A stretch of 64,000 bases of DNA from Pogonophryne albipinna (taxonomy: Eukaryota; Chordata; Actinopteri; Perciformes; Artedidraconidae). The translations under genes and the position numbers were made by a program. Numbering within the stretch: the first letter of the stretch is position 1; every line of letters begins with the position of its first letter. The notes under the pieces were generated by a model, which saw nothing but the letters and a program-made list of their open reading frames with translations, was not told the origin of the DNA and searched no databases. The stretch is from contig CM053259.1 in assembly GCA_028583405.1 (NCBI GenBank), positions 16,678,594-16,742,593 on the forward strand. Direction: 5' to 3'. Shown one piece after another: positions 10,601 through 23,544 of this stretch.

Positions 10601-13600
10601 TCTCTGAGAAACTTTAAGGCCCTGAGCAACAATTGCATGCAGCAATTGTCCAGGGGATGATGTGCCTGTTAAGATAAGAGCAGCAGGAAGCCCAGGCCCA
10701 GAGATGGAATGAAACTGCTTCTGTAATAGGAGAAATCACCCCTGCTGTCCTCTCTCACATTTGTATCTGATGGCAGTGAACTTGATGATTCCGGTGTCAC
10801 TTTAATCTCCGTATCTCTGATGGAGCAATTGTGTCATTATATTCTCCGCTAGCAAGTCACTCAGACTATCATGGACAAACAGATGTGTCACAAATGGCAG
10901 TTTGTTTGACCTGCAGTTTGTTTGTCTAGGGAGGATACATTCAGAGAGTTGTTTGCTTACATTTAATAAGACCAGTGCTTGGCAGTTTCATTGCGATTTC
11001 CCCTCCAACAACAAGCTGGAATGATTTGATCATTTGGGCCAACAAGGGTGATGCCATTCCCCTTAATTCCCTACATCAATCGCAGCCTCCTTGCATGCAG
11101 CGTGTGATGATGATGTGGGACTAATTTGGCTCAGTATATCCTTTAATCTGTGTTCCATATTAATTTGTCTATTAAGAAATAATTTACGGATTGCCTTCCT
11201 GTTCCAGTTAATGTTCATGAGAGACTGTGGCGAGCCTGATGTGATGATGATGTTAATCTCTGCTGCGGCACTGTACAAACCTCTTTGGACTTTATGAAGA
11301 GCTCATTATTAACTAATGTACAGACATGTTATCCTCAAAGGTGAACCAAAGTCACACTATAACAATGCACTTTCCTCCTTTTCATTAGCACATGTTAGAT
11401 GCAGGATAGGCCTAACTTGTAATGTGAATTAATAACATCACTGATGGCTGCATTCCATTTCCAGGCTCTGGTGCATTGTCCTTCAATGACATGGCTTACT
11501 GGTTTGGGGATGAAGTTGACATTACTGTTATCAATTACTCCTGATTGGACTAAAAGTCTGCTGGAAGAATAGTCCCCTGTATTTAACTCCACCCACATGG
11601 TGTAGCGTGCAAATAACTACAGGGAAATAGAGACAGACAGTCGGAGTTACATTTCTTTAAAACAGTAAGGCAAGTTAACATATTCTAGTAGAAATTCAAA
11701 ATAAGTATGCACTTTAATTGAGCCTCTCATGTCAGTTAAATATAAACCTTAAACAAAGAGGAAGTAAATGAAGCTAGCTTAGCTTAGCATGAAGAGTAAA
11801 AACAGTTAGTCTGATATCTCTACGGTATAACAAATATAGAATCGGAGGATGAAACCCCCGTTATTTGTCCCACACACAACACACAGTGAGATGTGGCCTC
11901 TGCTTTTAACCCACTTGGAGCAGTTGGCAATATCAATCCAACCTGGGCTTTGCTAGGCTAAATTGTGTGCATCGACTAACAACATTACGTCATAGTTAAC
12001 AGAAATAGCAAAGATGAGTTGGTTTGTGATGTGTAAGTGTGTGTACTCAGCAATGTCACCCCCTCCCTCTGTCCCTTTTCTCATCCTCCGCCCCCCTCCC
12101 CCTCCTTCCACCACATCCCATCTCCCCATATTCATTGGAGAGTCGTGCTACGTTTAACTTTATTTTGTAGGCGTGAATTGTGTTCTGTCAGATGACCAAT
12201 GGAGGGCAACCAGGAGGAGAATCGATTGGACACGGGGCTGAGCACAGAGATGCATAGTCCTGACCGAGGGGCCATTTGGTATTGAACCACCTTTAGAAAG
12301 TGCTATTAAGTCAGAAAATAGACCTGTGTTGGCCTTTAAGTTAATGTCGTCAAACATATAGCACAGAATCTTAAAACAGATTTAAGTTTGAGTAAATACA
12401 AGATGAGAGTGAGGCAAATGCAGTAAGAAGCTGTCTTGGAAATCAGCCCAAATATATACATGACAGGCATCTTCATACATTCAAAAGCTCTGTGTTAACC
12501 TTCTAAAAATGGGAAGGAAAAATGTATGACAACATTGTTGCTCATGTCTGCTCACTTGTTTGGGATGCCTCTGCTGTAGTTGTTGTGTCATAGAAGTTCC
12601 AGAGCTGTCATTGAAGCAATATCACATAAATCTGTTGTCTTCTGAATTGAGACAGCCCATGTAGGCTACTCAGGGAGGTGAAAGAAGGGTCATTTGTCAA
12701 GCTGAGGCAGCTGGGGAATTGGGAAGCATACTTCGATTTACAAGTGAGTCATATTTTTTTTCTCAGGTTACCATCACTCTCCTTCTTATTTTCCCTATCT
12801 CTCTGGCTCTATCAGTTAAACTTTACCAACTTTTTATGCAGCCTGCCAATAGGATATGAAGCATCACTGCAGGCACTTTGAGCTGTGTCGATAGAATCAA
12901 TCTTGATGCATGTGTTGAACTGTGAATGTTTACAGGCAGTTTTTCTATGCTGATGTGGTTTTGAGAGCTTTTCTCAGCCAAACAAAGTGTTATTTTCTTT
13001 ATTAAAATGTAAACTCTGCTTTATGCACTCAGATGCACAATGATTGTCATTTCAATTGCTTAATTGGATCATTACTGTACAATTTTTAAGGCATCATTAT
13101 TGTGATTAAAAGCCTGATTAAAAATCGGAACAAAATTATAATTTTTTTAATTATAATTTCGAGGTACAGTATAATGAAGTTCTTAAATCAGCAACTTACT
13201 CACTTGGTATTTCAATTGTCAAATAATTGAAGCTGTCATTGACAAGATTATTTGTTGATTGCTTTGTTCCCGTCTTGGAGATGTGTTAGATGAAAGTATT
13301 TTTGTAATCAAATGAAAAGAGATTTTCAATCAAAAACTGTCATTGTCTCTGCACCTCGCAGCCTCTTACGGAGAAATAACTTTTCGTATGCTTTGGGAAA
13401 TGACAGATGAATGCAATAGCATCCCGCGGCAGCTGCAGCCTTATAAATTGAGCAAGAGCTCTTTGATCTCCGGGATGATAGATCACGCCTCACTCTTTTT
13501 CAAAATACAGAAATGTATCATACTCTTCCATATTCCAACACAACAAGCAATTTTCTTTACAGAAGCAGCCTGAGCGTGGGTTTGCATATAAATAGATAAG

Positions 13601-14568
13601 TAACGCAGCACTATAGATAATCATTGTATCGCCCATGACATTATCAAGATGAACTGTCCTATCACACAAGGTGAAACGCATGCCTGCACGCCTTCCATCA
13701 AAATCGAGATTAAGATGTTGTGCAGTTGCAGAGTATCATCCGCTTGTGTTGCCTGGGTCTGAGTGGGTCATTGCCTGTTGGAGAAATGGGGGCTGCTCAG
13801 GGGGAAATGGTGTGTCACTGATGAGGCCACACAGGTAACCCAGTGGAAAGACCCCACTTCACCAAGAGAAGATTTCCCCCTAATAACACAGCACAATTTG
13901 CACATTTGAAACACACTTCCCTCATTGTATTTACGTTTTAATTTTAAAAAATCCTGTAACTATTGCTCACTTGTCTAATAGGGTATGTTTTTATTTTAGT
14001 AGTAGTAGTTTGAGCTATTATAGTGTATTTATTCTAAAGATATAACATCTTTCTACTATATCCATCTATCTATGTACTCTAGTGTTTTAATGTTGTCTTC
14101 CAAATCTCTCACTAACTTGCACTTAAGATGACATTACACTGTGTTGTCATAGAAACAAAATAAAACTTGACCTTGAAAATTATTATGATGCCGGGCAGCT
14201 TCTTAGAGACTGTTAAAACAGGCTACCTCTCGTTGCCTACAGGTAAACAGATAGGTCATAACAGTTGGACGTCGCGCCTCATCAGGATGCTAAATGCTTT
14301 TCTTCTAAGTGCTCTCATTGCTGTTAATGATTGCGGTGCAGATGGGCTTGCACAGTGGCGAATCCCAGGCACCGCCTAATCATTCTGTAACACTGGATCA
14401 CACAGACAGACTCTGTGGAGTCTTTAGAACTTGCTGCGCTCACAATGAACAGACATCCTGTTCTGCCAGGCTTTTTGATTGAACTTACAGAACAGATTTC
14501 CCCCTGTTGGATTGGACATGTAAATTATGCACAAGGTAATTAAAGGGGAGCAAAAGCAAGTAAAATAT
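7617..14568. other. Repeat-poor upstream flank, no gene recognised
   Basis: Nearly 7 kb with no recognisable transposon end, no exon-like frame and no family motif. Open frames here are short and lack motifs. The segment 10540-11300 contains several homeobox-like AT-rich words (taattt, attaattt) in a non-repetitive context, and the whole stretch could hold regulatory DNA. That is inference only. Confidence 0.4.
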
Positions 14569-14776
14569 TACATCACATTTCATTTAGCTGACCCTTTTAT
14601 CCAAAGCGACTTACAATAAGTACATTCGACCAAGAAGATACAAACTTGAAGATTAGGTTTCATAGAGCCAAACCATTTTAAGTGCTACTCAACTGGCTTT
14701 AGATAAGCCAGTCCTTTGTTAGTATGTAAGTGCTTTGTTAGTATGTAAGTGCTAAGTTAGTATATGAGTGCTTTTT
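14569..14776 (-). mobile_element. L2 LINE 3' end, minus orientation
   Basis: Read on the - strand, this matches 7310-7500: ctggcttatctaaagccagt, gagtagcactt, ttggtcgaatg and taagtcgctttggataaaag. Only the 3' non-coding end is present. Confidence 0.85.
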
Positions 14777-15009
14777 ATTTAGTTTTTTGTTTTGTTTTTT
14801 GTTAGAGGATAATAACAACTTAACTTTGTGCAAAACAAACCAATGATCATTTCAAATGTATTTTCTGTGCATAGATTGCAAGCCAGACATCTGGGGAATT
14901 CAATACTTTTCATAGATGTGAATGTGTTTGACTCTGTGTGATTCCCTGTCATGGATTGGCAATCAATGCAGTGTTTTCTTGCTTTCTACCCATTGCATGC
15001 TGGGAAAGA

Positions 15010-15135
15010 GTCAAGATTCAAGGCGTTATTGTCATGTGCACATTAGCTACAGTATATGGAAATGAAAAACTTAAGTCACAGGCTCCTCCAACATTGCAAC
15101 GTGAATATAGGACATAAAACAAATAAAACAGATAC
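15010..15135 (-). mobile_element. Degraded 3' end of a non-LTR retrotransposon
   Basis: Contains ttattgtcatgtgcacatta followed by a short aatgaaaaactt block and an A-rich run, the usual appearance of the 3' end of a widespread fish LINE in reverse orientation. Clade not determined. Confidence 0.4.
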
Positions 15136-18100
15136 AATAGTGCAAGTCAAAGGGTCCCGTCCTCACTAATGAACCATAAGGAAAAGTATGTATAATTAAA
15201 ACAAGGCATTGCTTCCATTGCACAGCTGCAACTGCTCTGTTGCAGGGATGTCAGGAATCTGGGGCGATGATGTGCCAGCTTCTCAGACATCCTCCACACT
15301 GCAGGCTGTGACGAAAAACAAATAACAACATCAGATTTCTTTCCCCTGTGCACTTCACCTACCTACTGCATTATATAGTTTTCCTTTAAAACAATCCAGC
15401 AATTTAGCTTTCATCCAAAATAGCGTATTCACAGAGGATGCTGTGCTATCTCCAACATGCTTACATAACACTGTGCACAATTGACTGATATTCTTGAGAT
15501 TATTATACATCTTGAGACAAATGACTGAAATCACTGAACACAGCAACCATTTTTTTATTTTTCAGGATCCGCCAGTTGCACCAATTTCAAGGAGATTATT
15601 TCATGCAAAAATGTATCAAATGTGCTTTGCTAATAATTATAATCTCCTTGACCAGTTGTGACACCTCTCTCTTTCTCTTTCTATTGCTCTCTCACACATG
15701 CATTTATAGCAGAGAGAGATGACAGAGGTGCAAAGAATGTTTCATTCCTGGCATCTTAAACTTTTCTGCACGATTGGCCTTTGGCGAAGTAAAGAAGTGT
15801 AGACACCTAAGAATGCCAAGCATAAACTCAGCGACTCTGTAATGTTCGAGGGAGAAAAAAGCAGAGAAGAAAGACAAAGCAAACACAAACATTCAAGCCT
15901 CTGGAGACGGAGGAAAACAAAGCTGCCTTGCCTGGCAACAGCACTCATTTTGGCTGGCTTTCATCTGTGCTTGGCCTTTTGACAACAGAAGCAATCTTCA
16001 CAGCATGCATTATTATTTGTCTCAAAGGTCATTCATTCAGAATGTTGAGTTATAGGGGGAAGAGATGAAGGGGTAATGTGCTCATCCTGGTAATATACAG
16101 TACATAGAAATGTTATTCATTGGGATAAACCCCTTGAGATGCACCATCTCGTTTTCAAGGGGGTCCCGACAATAGAAAAAAGCAGGCCTTGATGAATGAT
16201 AGAGGAACTGTGTACTGCGTGTGTGATACATAAAGATGTATTCATCAGTATACATGTGTTTGCCTGCATTGTATCTTTGCACGCCCGGTTGCCTGTGAGA
16301 GTGTTGTGTGTGGTTGTGCATGAATTTCTTTTTTGGCTCTGAATTTTAACAGCAGCGTATGCGTGCCTTACTGTCTGTTCTCTGTGATGTCTTCATGAAC
16401 TCAACACTTGTATCCACGTCTGTCACTCCATCTACTCTCCATGATGACCCCCATCAATTTCCATAATCATCCTTTTACTCTCTTTTATTATCGGTCTTCC
16501 ATCTTCCCCGTCTCTCCAGCCCTTTCTCATCTCCCTCTTATCTCCTCCTCGTCTCTCCAGAAGATCGCCTCAATGCACATTGCAGCAAAGCCGGCTCAAA
16601 CTTCAGTCCAATTCTTCTACATGAATATTTCATTTACTTTTTGTAAATAGTTTTTTTTTTAGCTGTAAACAAAGTTCATGCAAAGTAATAATTGGAATTT
16701 GGCCTAATTTGTGAAGTTCACAAACTAGCTAATTGGTTACTCTCAAATCAAAGGGGCTAAAACTGGACATGATGAACAACTTGTTTTATACTTTCAAGAG
16801 AAAAAACATGAATTTCCTTTAAAACCAATACGTTCTGATTAGTAACATGCAACATCTGTTTAAACATTCCCATAAATTACCCAAAGCGATGGGTATTGAA
16901 ATTGGTCAACCATTTAACACAAACAAATTCTAATTGGAATTCATGATTTTGAAAGTCAGTAATTAAATCACATTGCTGCTTGTTTACAAACCGGTCCTCT
17001 GATTGTACACTGCTCCAGGGGTAACCTTTATGGAAGATGAAGCACCATGCAGTGGGATAGGTTAATGCAAAAACAACAATTAGTATGAATATTAATCAGA
17101 CAAGGAGCAATACAGTTTTGGAAAGCACTGAGCATAGTCAATATTATTTTTGTCTGGTGGATTTAAAGGTGGTTAGAAGGAGTGTCTCTGAGTCAAAACC
17201 TAGAGATAAATCCCTCTGCATGCTTGCTTAAAACTGTTTTCATATACCTGTCAGAATTATTTAATATTGTAAAACACTCTTTGTTCACAGCTACTTTACC
17301 TCAGCTAAAGTAATATGGATCGGTCCGTTCTTAGTAAAGTTACCGATATCTAACCTCTCCATCTTAGTTAAGATCAAATAAAAAGTTGTTCTTGAACAAG
17401 GTAATACTTTCGTCAAAAATCTATTATATTTTTGAGACTTCACAATCCGAGACCAACACAAAATAAAGAATAAGTGTTGAATGATATAAGAAATAACTCA
17501 TTCAATTAAGCTTTCAGTCCTTTTTTTCTTTGACTTCATATTAGTGAGTTCCAGTATTGGTTTCAGGTGTTCTGTTCTAATTCTGATGTATGTGAAAGTG
17601 TTAGGCCTACTATATATGCAGAAAATGTAAGAGGGGATGAGGAAAATATATTCTCTTCACTGTGACTTGTAACAATGTTCTTTCTATTTACACTTTTACA
17701 GCTGTTGCACTTTTGTTTTTCTACCTTTGGGAACTGAGATAAATCAATAACACTTCCTACCGCTGCCTCATTGTTATATGTGCAAGCCCAAAATTGACTA
17801 TAAATCTAAAACTAGAGCATTTGTTTGAAATGTTAAAACAAAGTTGTATTATTCCAGTATAGGCTTTCAAGGTTTCGGGGGAAGTTGGGAAAGTACATCC
17901 TGAGTTTAAGAGAATGATGAATGCTGTATTCTTGTCTTTGCTGGGGGACATAATAATGATGAGACACATCAATCTTTATTACCTCCCAGTCCAGAACATC
18001 CAAGGGCAACATAAATATTGCACTCACAGAGAACATTTATCTTCACACACCTGAGTATAGCTTAAGTTCTCTTTTAGGTTTTGAACTATGTGCACGTTTT

Positions 18101-18300
18101 TTTTGCTTTGTTATTCTTTATGGGAATGGCAAGTGAATAATTCTATATGAAGCCTACTTTAATCCGAGTAATTAAGGTTTTAGTTATAGCGAGCAATAGA
18201 ATGACTCAATCTTCATACAGAACAGGGGATAATCCTTATTTCAATCAGTAGCACATCATTTACTATGGTAACATTGGTGGACTCATCCGTCTATCTAGCC
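15136..18300. other. Repeat-poor proximal upstream region of stt3b
   Basis: No transposon end, coding exon or tandem repeat recognised. The longer open frames (for example 15742-15948 on -) have no family-like motif. Proximal regulatory DNA for stt3b would be expected in this stretch. Confidence 0.4.
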
Positions 18301-18309
18301 AGAGTTGCT

Positions 18310-18682
18310 CTGTGATTGGCTTAAAGACGTAAACCACCGCCCCTTCGTACCTGTCGATCTGTGACAGGTCGTTGAAGCTCTCTGACGCCCCGCCCACCGC
18401 GTCCCTCCCGCCCCTTTCCACCGGCGTTCAATCGTGAAGCGAATTGACTGTTGCAGGCTCGGTATGTGGCGCATGAGTATGCGTTTCGGGATGTAACGGC
18501 TGTTTCTCGGAGTACTCTCACTGAATTAAAACATATTTATATACCAGGGTGGCTCAGAAGATAGGAAACCTAAGAAGAGCGGACACAAACTAAGGGAGTT
18601 TACGACAGCGCGGAGTGGAGGGAGACACGGGAGCGTGGCAGGAGGGACGACCTAGCAAATCCAACCGACACCGCACGCAGAA
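18310..18682 (+). promoter_or_regulatory. stt3b: stt3b promoter and 5' UTR (GC-rich)
   Basis: GC- and CpG-rich stretch before the stt3b start codon, in contrast to the AT-rich surroundings. It contains an inverted CCAAT box (gattgg, 18314-18319), a GC box ccccgccc (18388-18395) and a second one, ccctcccgcccc (18403-18414). No convincing TATA box is seen, as expected for a housekeeping gene. No ATG is visible in about the last 150 bases before the start codon. The transcription start is not determined. The CpG-rich character continues into exon 1. Confidence 0.6.
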
Positions 18683-18945
18683 ATGGCGGAGCACCACGCA
18701 GCAGGCGACGGCAAGCACAAAGCGTCCACCAATGCCGGTGGCTCGGTGCAGGGGAACAGCCGACCCGGCGCCGCGGGTGGAGGAGGAGGGGGGAAAGTAG
18801 GCCTGTCTGGTGGACTCACACAGCCGGCAGGGTGGCAGTCTTTACTCTCCTTTAGCATTCTCTTCCTGGCCTGCCTGGCCGGATTCAGCTCAAGACTTTT
18901 CGCGGTGATCCGGTTCGAGAGCATCATCCACGAGTTTGATCCATG
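18683..18945 (+). CDS. stt3b: stt3b coding exon 1 (oligosaccharyltransferase catalytic subunit STT3B, residues 1-88)
   Basis: STT3B is a multi-membrane ER protein and a catalytic subunit of oligosaccharyltransferase, which transfers the lipid-linked glycan to Asn in N-x-S/T sequons; STT3B complexes act largely post-translationally. The start ATG has G at -3 and +4. Residues 1-40 are a Gly-rich cytosolic tail starting MAEHHAAGDGKHK. LSGGLTQPAGWQSLLSF (41-57) leads into transmembrane segment 1 (about 54-76, FSSRLFAVI at its end). RFESIIHEFDPW (77-88) opens the first luminal loop. Asp86 in EFDPW corresponds to the conserved acidic catalytic/metal residue of STT3/PglB. The LSGGL-QPAGWQSLLSF block and DPW (not DPY) point to STT3B rather than STT3A. 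The exon ends ccatg before gtaagc, splitting the Trp88 codon TG|G. The WWDYG motif lies outside the window. Confidence 0.96.
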
Positions 18946-18949
18946 GTAA

Positions 18950-21237
18950 GCTAGCTCACGTCTGTCAGGTTTTTCAGGTTTCCTGGGTACAATTGCTTAC
19001 AGTGACAAGCTAAGGGGATGTGCAAATCTCTGTAAAGGGGGGGTCATTCAAAATTGCATATGTGTTTTTCTTTTGTTGTACTGTTTAAAAGTAATCAGCG
19101 AGTGTTTTAATCACCGATTTTAACTACTGTTTAGATGCCTGTGATCGTTAGCTCTTCGAGAATGATTCCCCATATTGACAAACGACAGGATTATATTGGT
19201 CTAATACTTTGAATATGAGTTCAGTGGCCTGATAACAAGAGAACGGACTGAAACGCATCCAGCTGGTCCGGTACGACCACTTTTGTTAAACGATGCCCCC
19301 GTCAAAAACGCTGAATAATAGCTGTAGTGAGCGGTATAAGTAGACTACAACTGCAGGGACAACTTTGTTTAGGTTGTAGTGAAACATTTATAAGTAATGT
19401 ATGATTTCTCTGTCCTCTGCGTGATTTAATTCATTGAAAATCCTGTGTGAGTGGGGGAAGTTGAAATTATCGTTGTTCCTTAAATGAAGATTATCGCTTC
19501 AGCGGTTGTCGATATGATGGATTGACTGTTTTTCCTGCAGGAAAAACATCCTCTCAGAGTTTAACCCAATTTGCTGAGTTAGTAGACAACATGCACACTG
19601 GATTGTAAGGTTCTCCTGCAAATTACAGCCAGTGCACATCATAACAGGGGTCTGTTTATAACCCGGGAAACCAAATGATCCGGTCTGGTGTGCCTGTCAT
19701 CACAATGAGGATTATTCCGCTTTGTAACTGTGTCACATGGGCTCTCAAGTGTCCGCCGTCTGGTTGCAAAGCATCCCCTCGCTGCTGTCCTATACTCTGT
19801 GGCATCCAACCAGGCGGCCCGACTGATGCATTCATTTATTAATTTCCAAGGACAGGTGCTCCATCTCGCTCAGGGTGACACTTGCCACTACAATTATGTT
19901 GATAACTTTATTGCATTTACAGCCAAGGGCCAAGGCTTCCTCTTAGGAGAGGGTCCACACGGTTCAGAGGAACTTGATCCTGATTTAAGACTGGAATTTG
20001 CACAAGGACCTGACTGTTGATGAGGGGTTCCAAGTGTCACATATTCTTGTTTGCTTACAGCTTTTCTATTACTTATTAACAACCTGGTCAGACACTATTA
20101 TGTATGGTATCCTTCTTACAATCAACTCTGAATTCGTTTTGCCATCAGTTCAAACTGCAGTTCTTTGGCTAGCTAGATGTCAATGAAAAGATAGAAACGG
20201 GGATTTTTTTTCTCCACAAAAAACCTTTCAGCTAAGTCTACAATCTACATCTGTTGTTCTAAAAAAATAATGTGTAATGTAGTTTACGTTTTAGTGTGGT
20301 TCACTTGGTTATCAGAAGGAGCATCAGATACTGAATTACATGATGGAAAATATATTTATCCGTATCTTGCAACATCCAAACCCCCTCTTTTGACCCCATG
20401 TGTAACCCTGATCTGAGTCCCTACGTGCATTTTACAATCATTAACACTCTCAGGAATTCTTAAGTGTTTATAGCTGTGGATAACATTAGTTTTTGCATAG
20501 ATTAACACATAAACCTGACTCCAGTTGATAATGTGTTTCCCAAGAATGTTAAACATGCCGCTATTCAAAGATTTATTCTGGTACCTTTTGTTGACTCTTA
20601 AAGGCAAGATTGGTCTGCATCGCTCTAAAAAGCAGGTTTTTTATGATTATGCTGCATCACATATTATAATTTCCTCACCTTTTTTGACAGTGAGAAAAGA
20701 AAAACAGATTTTGTACAACTCCAGGCACACAGGATCCTGATTGGAAGTGGCCCTCACTCCCAGACACACATGATTACTGCTGTTGTCGTCTGGATGCTCT
20801 TATTGATTTTCCTCTGCACAGAGCTTGAAATCTTCTCCAGCTAACCATTACGTTAAATAAACTAGCAATTTGAAGAATGAAAATTGGATTTCAAAGCACC
20901 AAAATGTCAAGCTTATTTTGCAATATGCACAATAACACAAATATGTAGGCGAGCCCCCCGATATGACTTGCCTGTTATCTGGCTGTGTTCATTATGTTTC
21001 CGAATATTTGTTGATTATTTCCAGGACCAGAGAGGCTTTGGTTGACATTCAAGTGAGATTTTGTTTGTCTTCTCCATTCCCGAAAGCAATTAATTTCTAA
21101 AGTTGTGTCCTGAATTGAAAATGCATTTCATTTTCCTTAACTAACTCAAGGCTACAAGTCACTGGATGTTTCTGCTCAAATATTCATCATAGACTTTGAC
21201 ATGTAGATGTGGAACTCCTCTGCCCTGCTTATACATA
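18950..21237. other. First part of intron 1, nothing recognised
   Basis: No transposon termini, tandem repeats or exon-like frames identified. The frame at 19730-20020 is open for 96 codons but has no family-like motif and is treated as chance. Confidence 0.45.
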
Positions 21238-21239
21238 TA

Positions 21240-22803
21240 CAGTGGGGCAAAAAGTATTTAGTCAGCCACCAATTGTGCAAGTTCTCCCACTTAAAAAGAT
21301 GAGAGAGGCCTGCAATTTTCATTCTAGGTACACTTCAACTATGAGAGACAGAATGGGGGGAAAGAATCCAGGAAATCACATTGTAGGATTTTTAATGAAT
21401 TAATTGGTAAATTCCTCAGGTCACCTACAAACAAACAAGATTTCTGGCTCTCACAGACCTGTAACTTCTTCTTTAAGAGCCTCCTCTGTCCTCCACTCAT
21501 TAACTGTGTTAATGGCACTTGTTTGAACTCGTTATCAGTATAAAAGACACCTGTCCACAACCTCAAACAGTCACACTCCAAACTCCACTATGGCCAAGAC
21601 CAAAGAGCTGTCAAAGGACACCAGAAACACAATTGTAGACCTGCACCAGGCTGGGAAGACTGAATCTGCAATAGGTAAGCAGCTTGGTGTGAAGAAATCA
21701 ACTGTGGGAGCAATTATTAGAAAATGGAAGACATACAAGACCACTGATAATCTCCCTCGATCTGGGGCTCCACGCAAGATCTCACCCCGTGGGGTCAAAA
21801 TGATCACAAGAACGGTGAGCAAAAATCCCAGAACCACACGGGGGGACCTAGTCAATGACCTGCAGAGAGCTGGGACCAAAGTAACAAAGGCTACCATCAG
21901 TAACACACTACGCCGCCAGGGACTCAAATCCTGCAGTGCCAGAGGTGTTCCCCTGCTTAAGCCAGTACATGTCCAGGCCCGTCTGAAGTTTGCTAGAGAG
22001 CATTTAGATGATCCAGAAGAGGATTGGGAGAATGTCATATGGTCAGATGAAACCAAAATAGAACTATTTGGTAAAAACTCAACTAGACGTGTTTGGAGGA
22101 GAAAGAATGCTGAGTTGCATCCAAAGAACACCATACCTACTGTGAAACATGGGGGTGGAAACCTCATGCTTTGGGGCTGTTTTTCTGCAAAGGGACCAGG
22201 ACGACTGATCCGTGTAAAGGAAAAAATGAATGGGGCCATGTATCGTGAGATTTTGAGTAACAACCTCCTTCCATCAGCAAGGGCATTGAAGATGAAACGT
22301 GGCTGGGTCTTTCAGCATGACAATGATCCCAAACACACCGCCCGGGCAACGAAGGAGTGGCTTCGTAAGAAGCATTTCAAGGTCCTGGAGTGGCCTAGCC
22401 AGTCTCCAGATCTCAACCCCATAGAAAATCGACAGCCCCAAAACATCACTGCTCTAGAGGAGATCTGCATGGAGGAATGGGCCAAAATACCAGCAACAGT
22501 GTGTGAAAACCTTGTGAAGACTTACAGAAAACGTTTGACCTCTGTCATTGCCAACAAAGGGTATATAACAAAGTATTGAGATGAACTTTTGTTATTGACC
22601 AAATACTTATTTTCCACCATAATTTGCAAATACATTCTTTAAAAATCAGACAATGTGATTTTCTGGATTTTTTATTTTTATCTTCTCATTTTGTCTCTCA
22701 TAGTTGAGGTATACCTAGGATGAAAATTACAGGCCTCTCTTATCTTTTTAAGTGGGAGAACTTGCACAATTGGTGGCTGACTAAATACTTTTTTGCCCCA
22801 CTG
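21240..22803 (+). mobile_element. Tc1/mariner element, 1,564 bp, TA target site
   Basis: Both ends read cagtggggcaaaaa-gtattt (right end inverted, with one extra a) and are flanked by TA (21238-21239, 22804-22805), the canonical Tc1 target. The inverted repeats are about 190-200 bp: agtcagccaccaattgtgca, agttctcccactt and caactatgagagaca occur at both ends, with scattered differences. The long arms place it among Tc1-like elements with IR/DR-type ends. It sits in stt3b intron 1 in the same orientation as the gene. Confidence 0.96.
21590..22579 (+). CDS. Tc1-like transposase, DD34E, with an apparent 11-residue deletion
   Basis: A 329-residue open frame starting [20 protein letters not shown]. 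It would bind the element's inverted repeats and catalyse cut-and-paste transposition in the nucleus. Paired-type helix-turn-helix DNA-binding regions cover about 1-115 ([21 protein letters not shown]; later [13 protein letters not shown]). The DDE core is present: Asp153 (WSDETK), Asp244 (QHDNDPKHT) and Glu279 (SPDLNPIEN), with 34 residues between the last two. [13 protein letters not shown] block is intact (188-199). After PIEN the protein jumps to [20 protein letters not shown]. Related transposases have about 11 more residues here, beginning LWR, so an in-frame deletion of about 33 bp is inferred. No stop or frameshift interrupts it. The antisense 230-codon frame is a shadow. Activity is doubtful because of the deletion. 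Confidence 0.93.
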   Translation: MAKTKELSKDTRNTIVDLHQAGKTESAIGKQLGVKKSTVGAIIRKWKTYKTTDNLPRSGAPRKISPRGVKMITRTVSKNPRTTRGDLVNDLQRAGTKVTKATISNTLRRQGLKSCSARGVPLLKPVHVQARLKFAREHLDDPEEDWENVIWSDETKIELFGKNSTRRVWRRKNAELHPKNTIPTVKHGGGNLMLWGCFSAKGPGRLIRVKEKMNGAMYREILSNNLLPSARALKMKRGWVFQHDNDPKHTARATKEWLRKKHFKVLEWPSQSPDLNPIENRQPQNITALEEICMEEWAKIPATVCENLVKTYRKRLTSVIANKGYITKY

Positions 22804-22805
22804 TA

Positions 22806-23050
22806 TATTAAACCACTACCATTATATGTCAAACTGGGTGCTCTGCAGAAGTGTAACAATAGTTTCTCTTTACTGGGTTGACTTATTCAAATACTCTGTC
22901 TAGTTTATACAAATAGTGGAAAGAATAATATTACTATACCAAAAGCTACATGGTGAGGCACATGCATGTGTGTATGGGAGTACACAGGGGAATGATGAGT
23001 CCATTTTCCCCCCATCTCAGTTATGTCAAGCAATGCAGCTTGTTCTGACA
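22806..23050. other. Intronic, nothing recognised
   Basis: Short spacer between the Tc1 element and the next repeat cluster. No motif seen. Confidence 0.4.
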
Positions 23051-23053
23051 GTA

Positions 23054-23462
23054 GTGTGAGGCAGTGTTTCCGCCAGGGGGGCGTCTTGTCGCCATTTGAC
23101 GGCCTTATTCAGCTCGGAACACCCTGAACTCGAGCCGAGGGCGTCGGGAAAAAAAAGAGTTTTTATCGCTTGAAAAGGAAAAAGGACAAGGACATCACTC
23201 TGTTGGAGGGGCAAAGGAGCCTGGTGGGATTCTTTTCGGAGTATTGAAGATCGTTTCGTATCTTGGACCCACGGTGCCTGCCACAGGACAACACGGAACG
23301 TGCACGATTTGGACGCAATGAGCGGTGGAGCACGCGCGTGAACTGCGAGCCTCGCAGCGGCAAAACTGAGGCTCCGTGGTAAACTGTAGTAACAAGAGCT
23401 GGCTCTTAGTCGAGCCAAATGATCCGGCTCACTAAAAAGAGCCGTAATTCCCATCACTAATG
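23054..23462. mobile_element. Degraded non-autonomous DNA-element remnant
   Basis: Starts cagtgtttccgccagg, a hAT-like terminus, and ends with gagctggctcttagtcgagc, then aaaaagagccgtaattccca and tcacta, phrases frequent at ends of another fish repeat. The two ends are not inverted copies of each other, so this may be two partial elements. Confidence 0.35.
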
Positions 23463-23544
23463 TAAAGAGATATTATCTATAAGGGACGGCTCAATTCAAA
23501 ATTGAAGTGACGCAACGTGATGTCACAACCATATGCATATGTTA

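Noticed and set aside
18615..18800. Alternative start or separate protein overlapping stt3b exon 1
   Set aside because: Begins at a GTG with no ATG, and lies in a different frame from the conserved STT3B sequence.
19730..20020. 96-codon frame as an extra stt3b exon
   Set aside because: Exon 1 and exon 2 already join seamlessly across the conserved motif; this frame has no STT3 similarity.
21571..22263. 230-codon antisense frame
   Set aside because: Shadow of the Tc1 transposase on the opposite strand.
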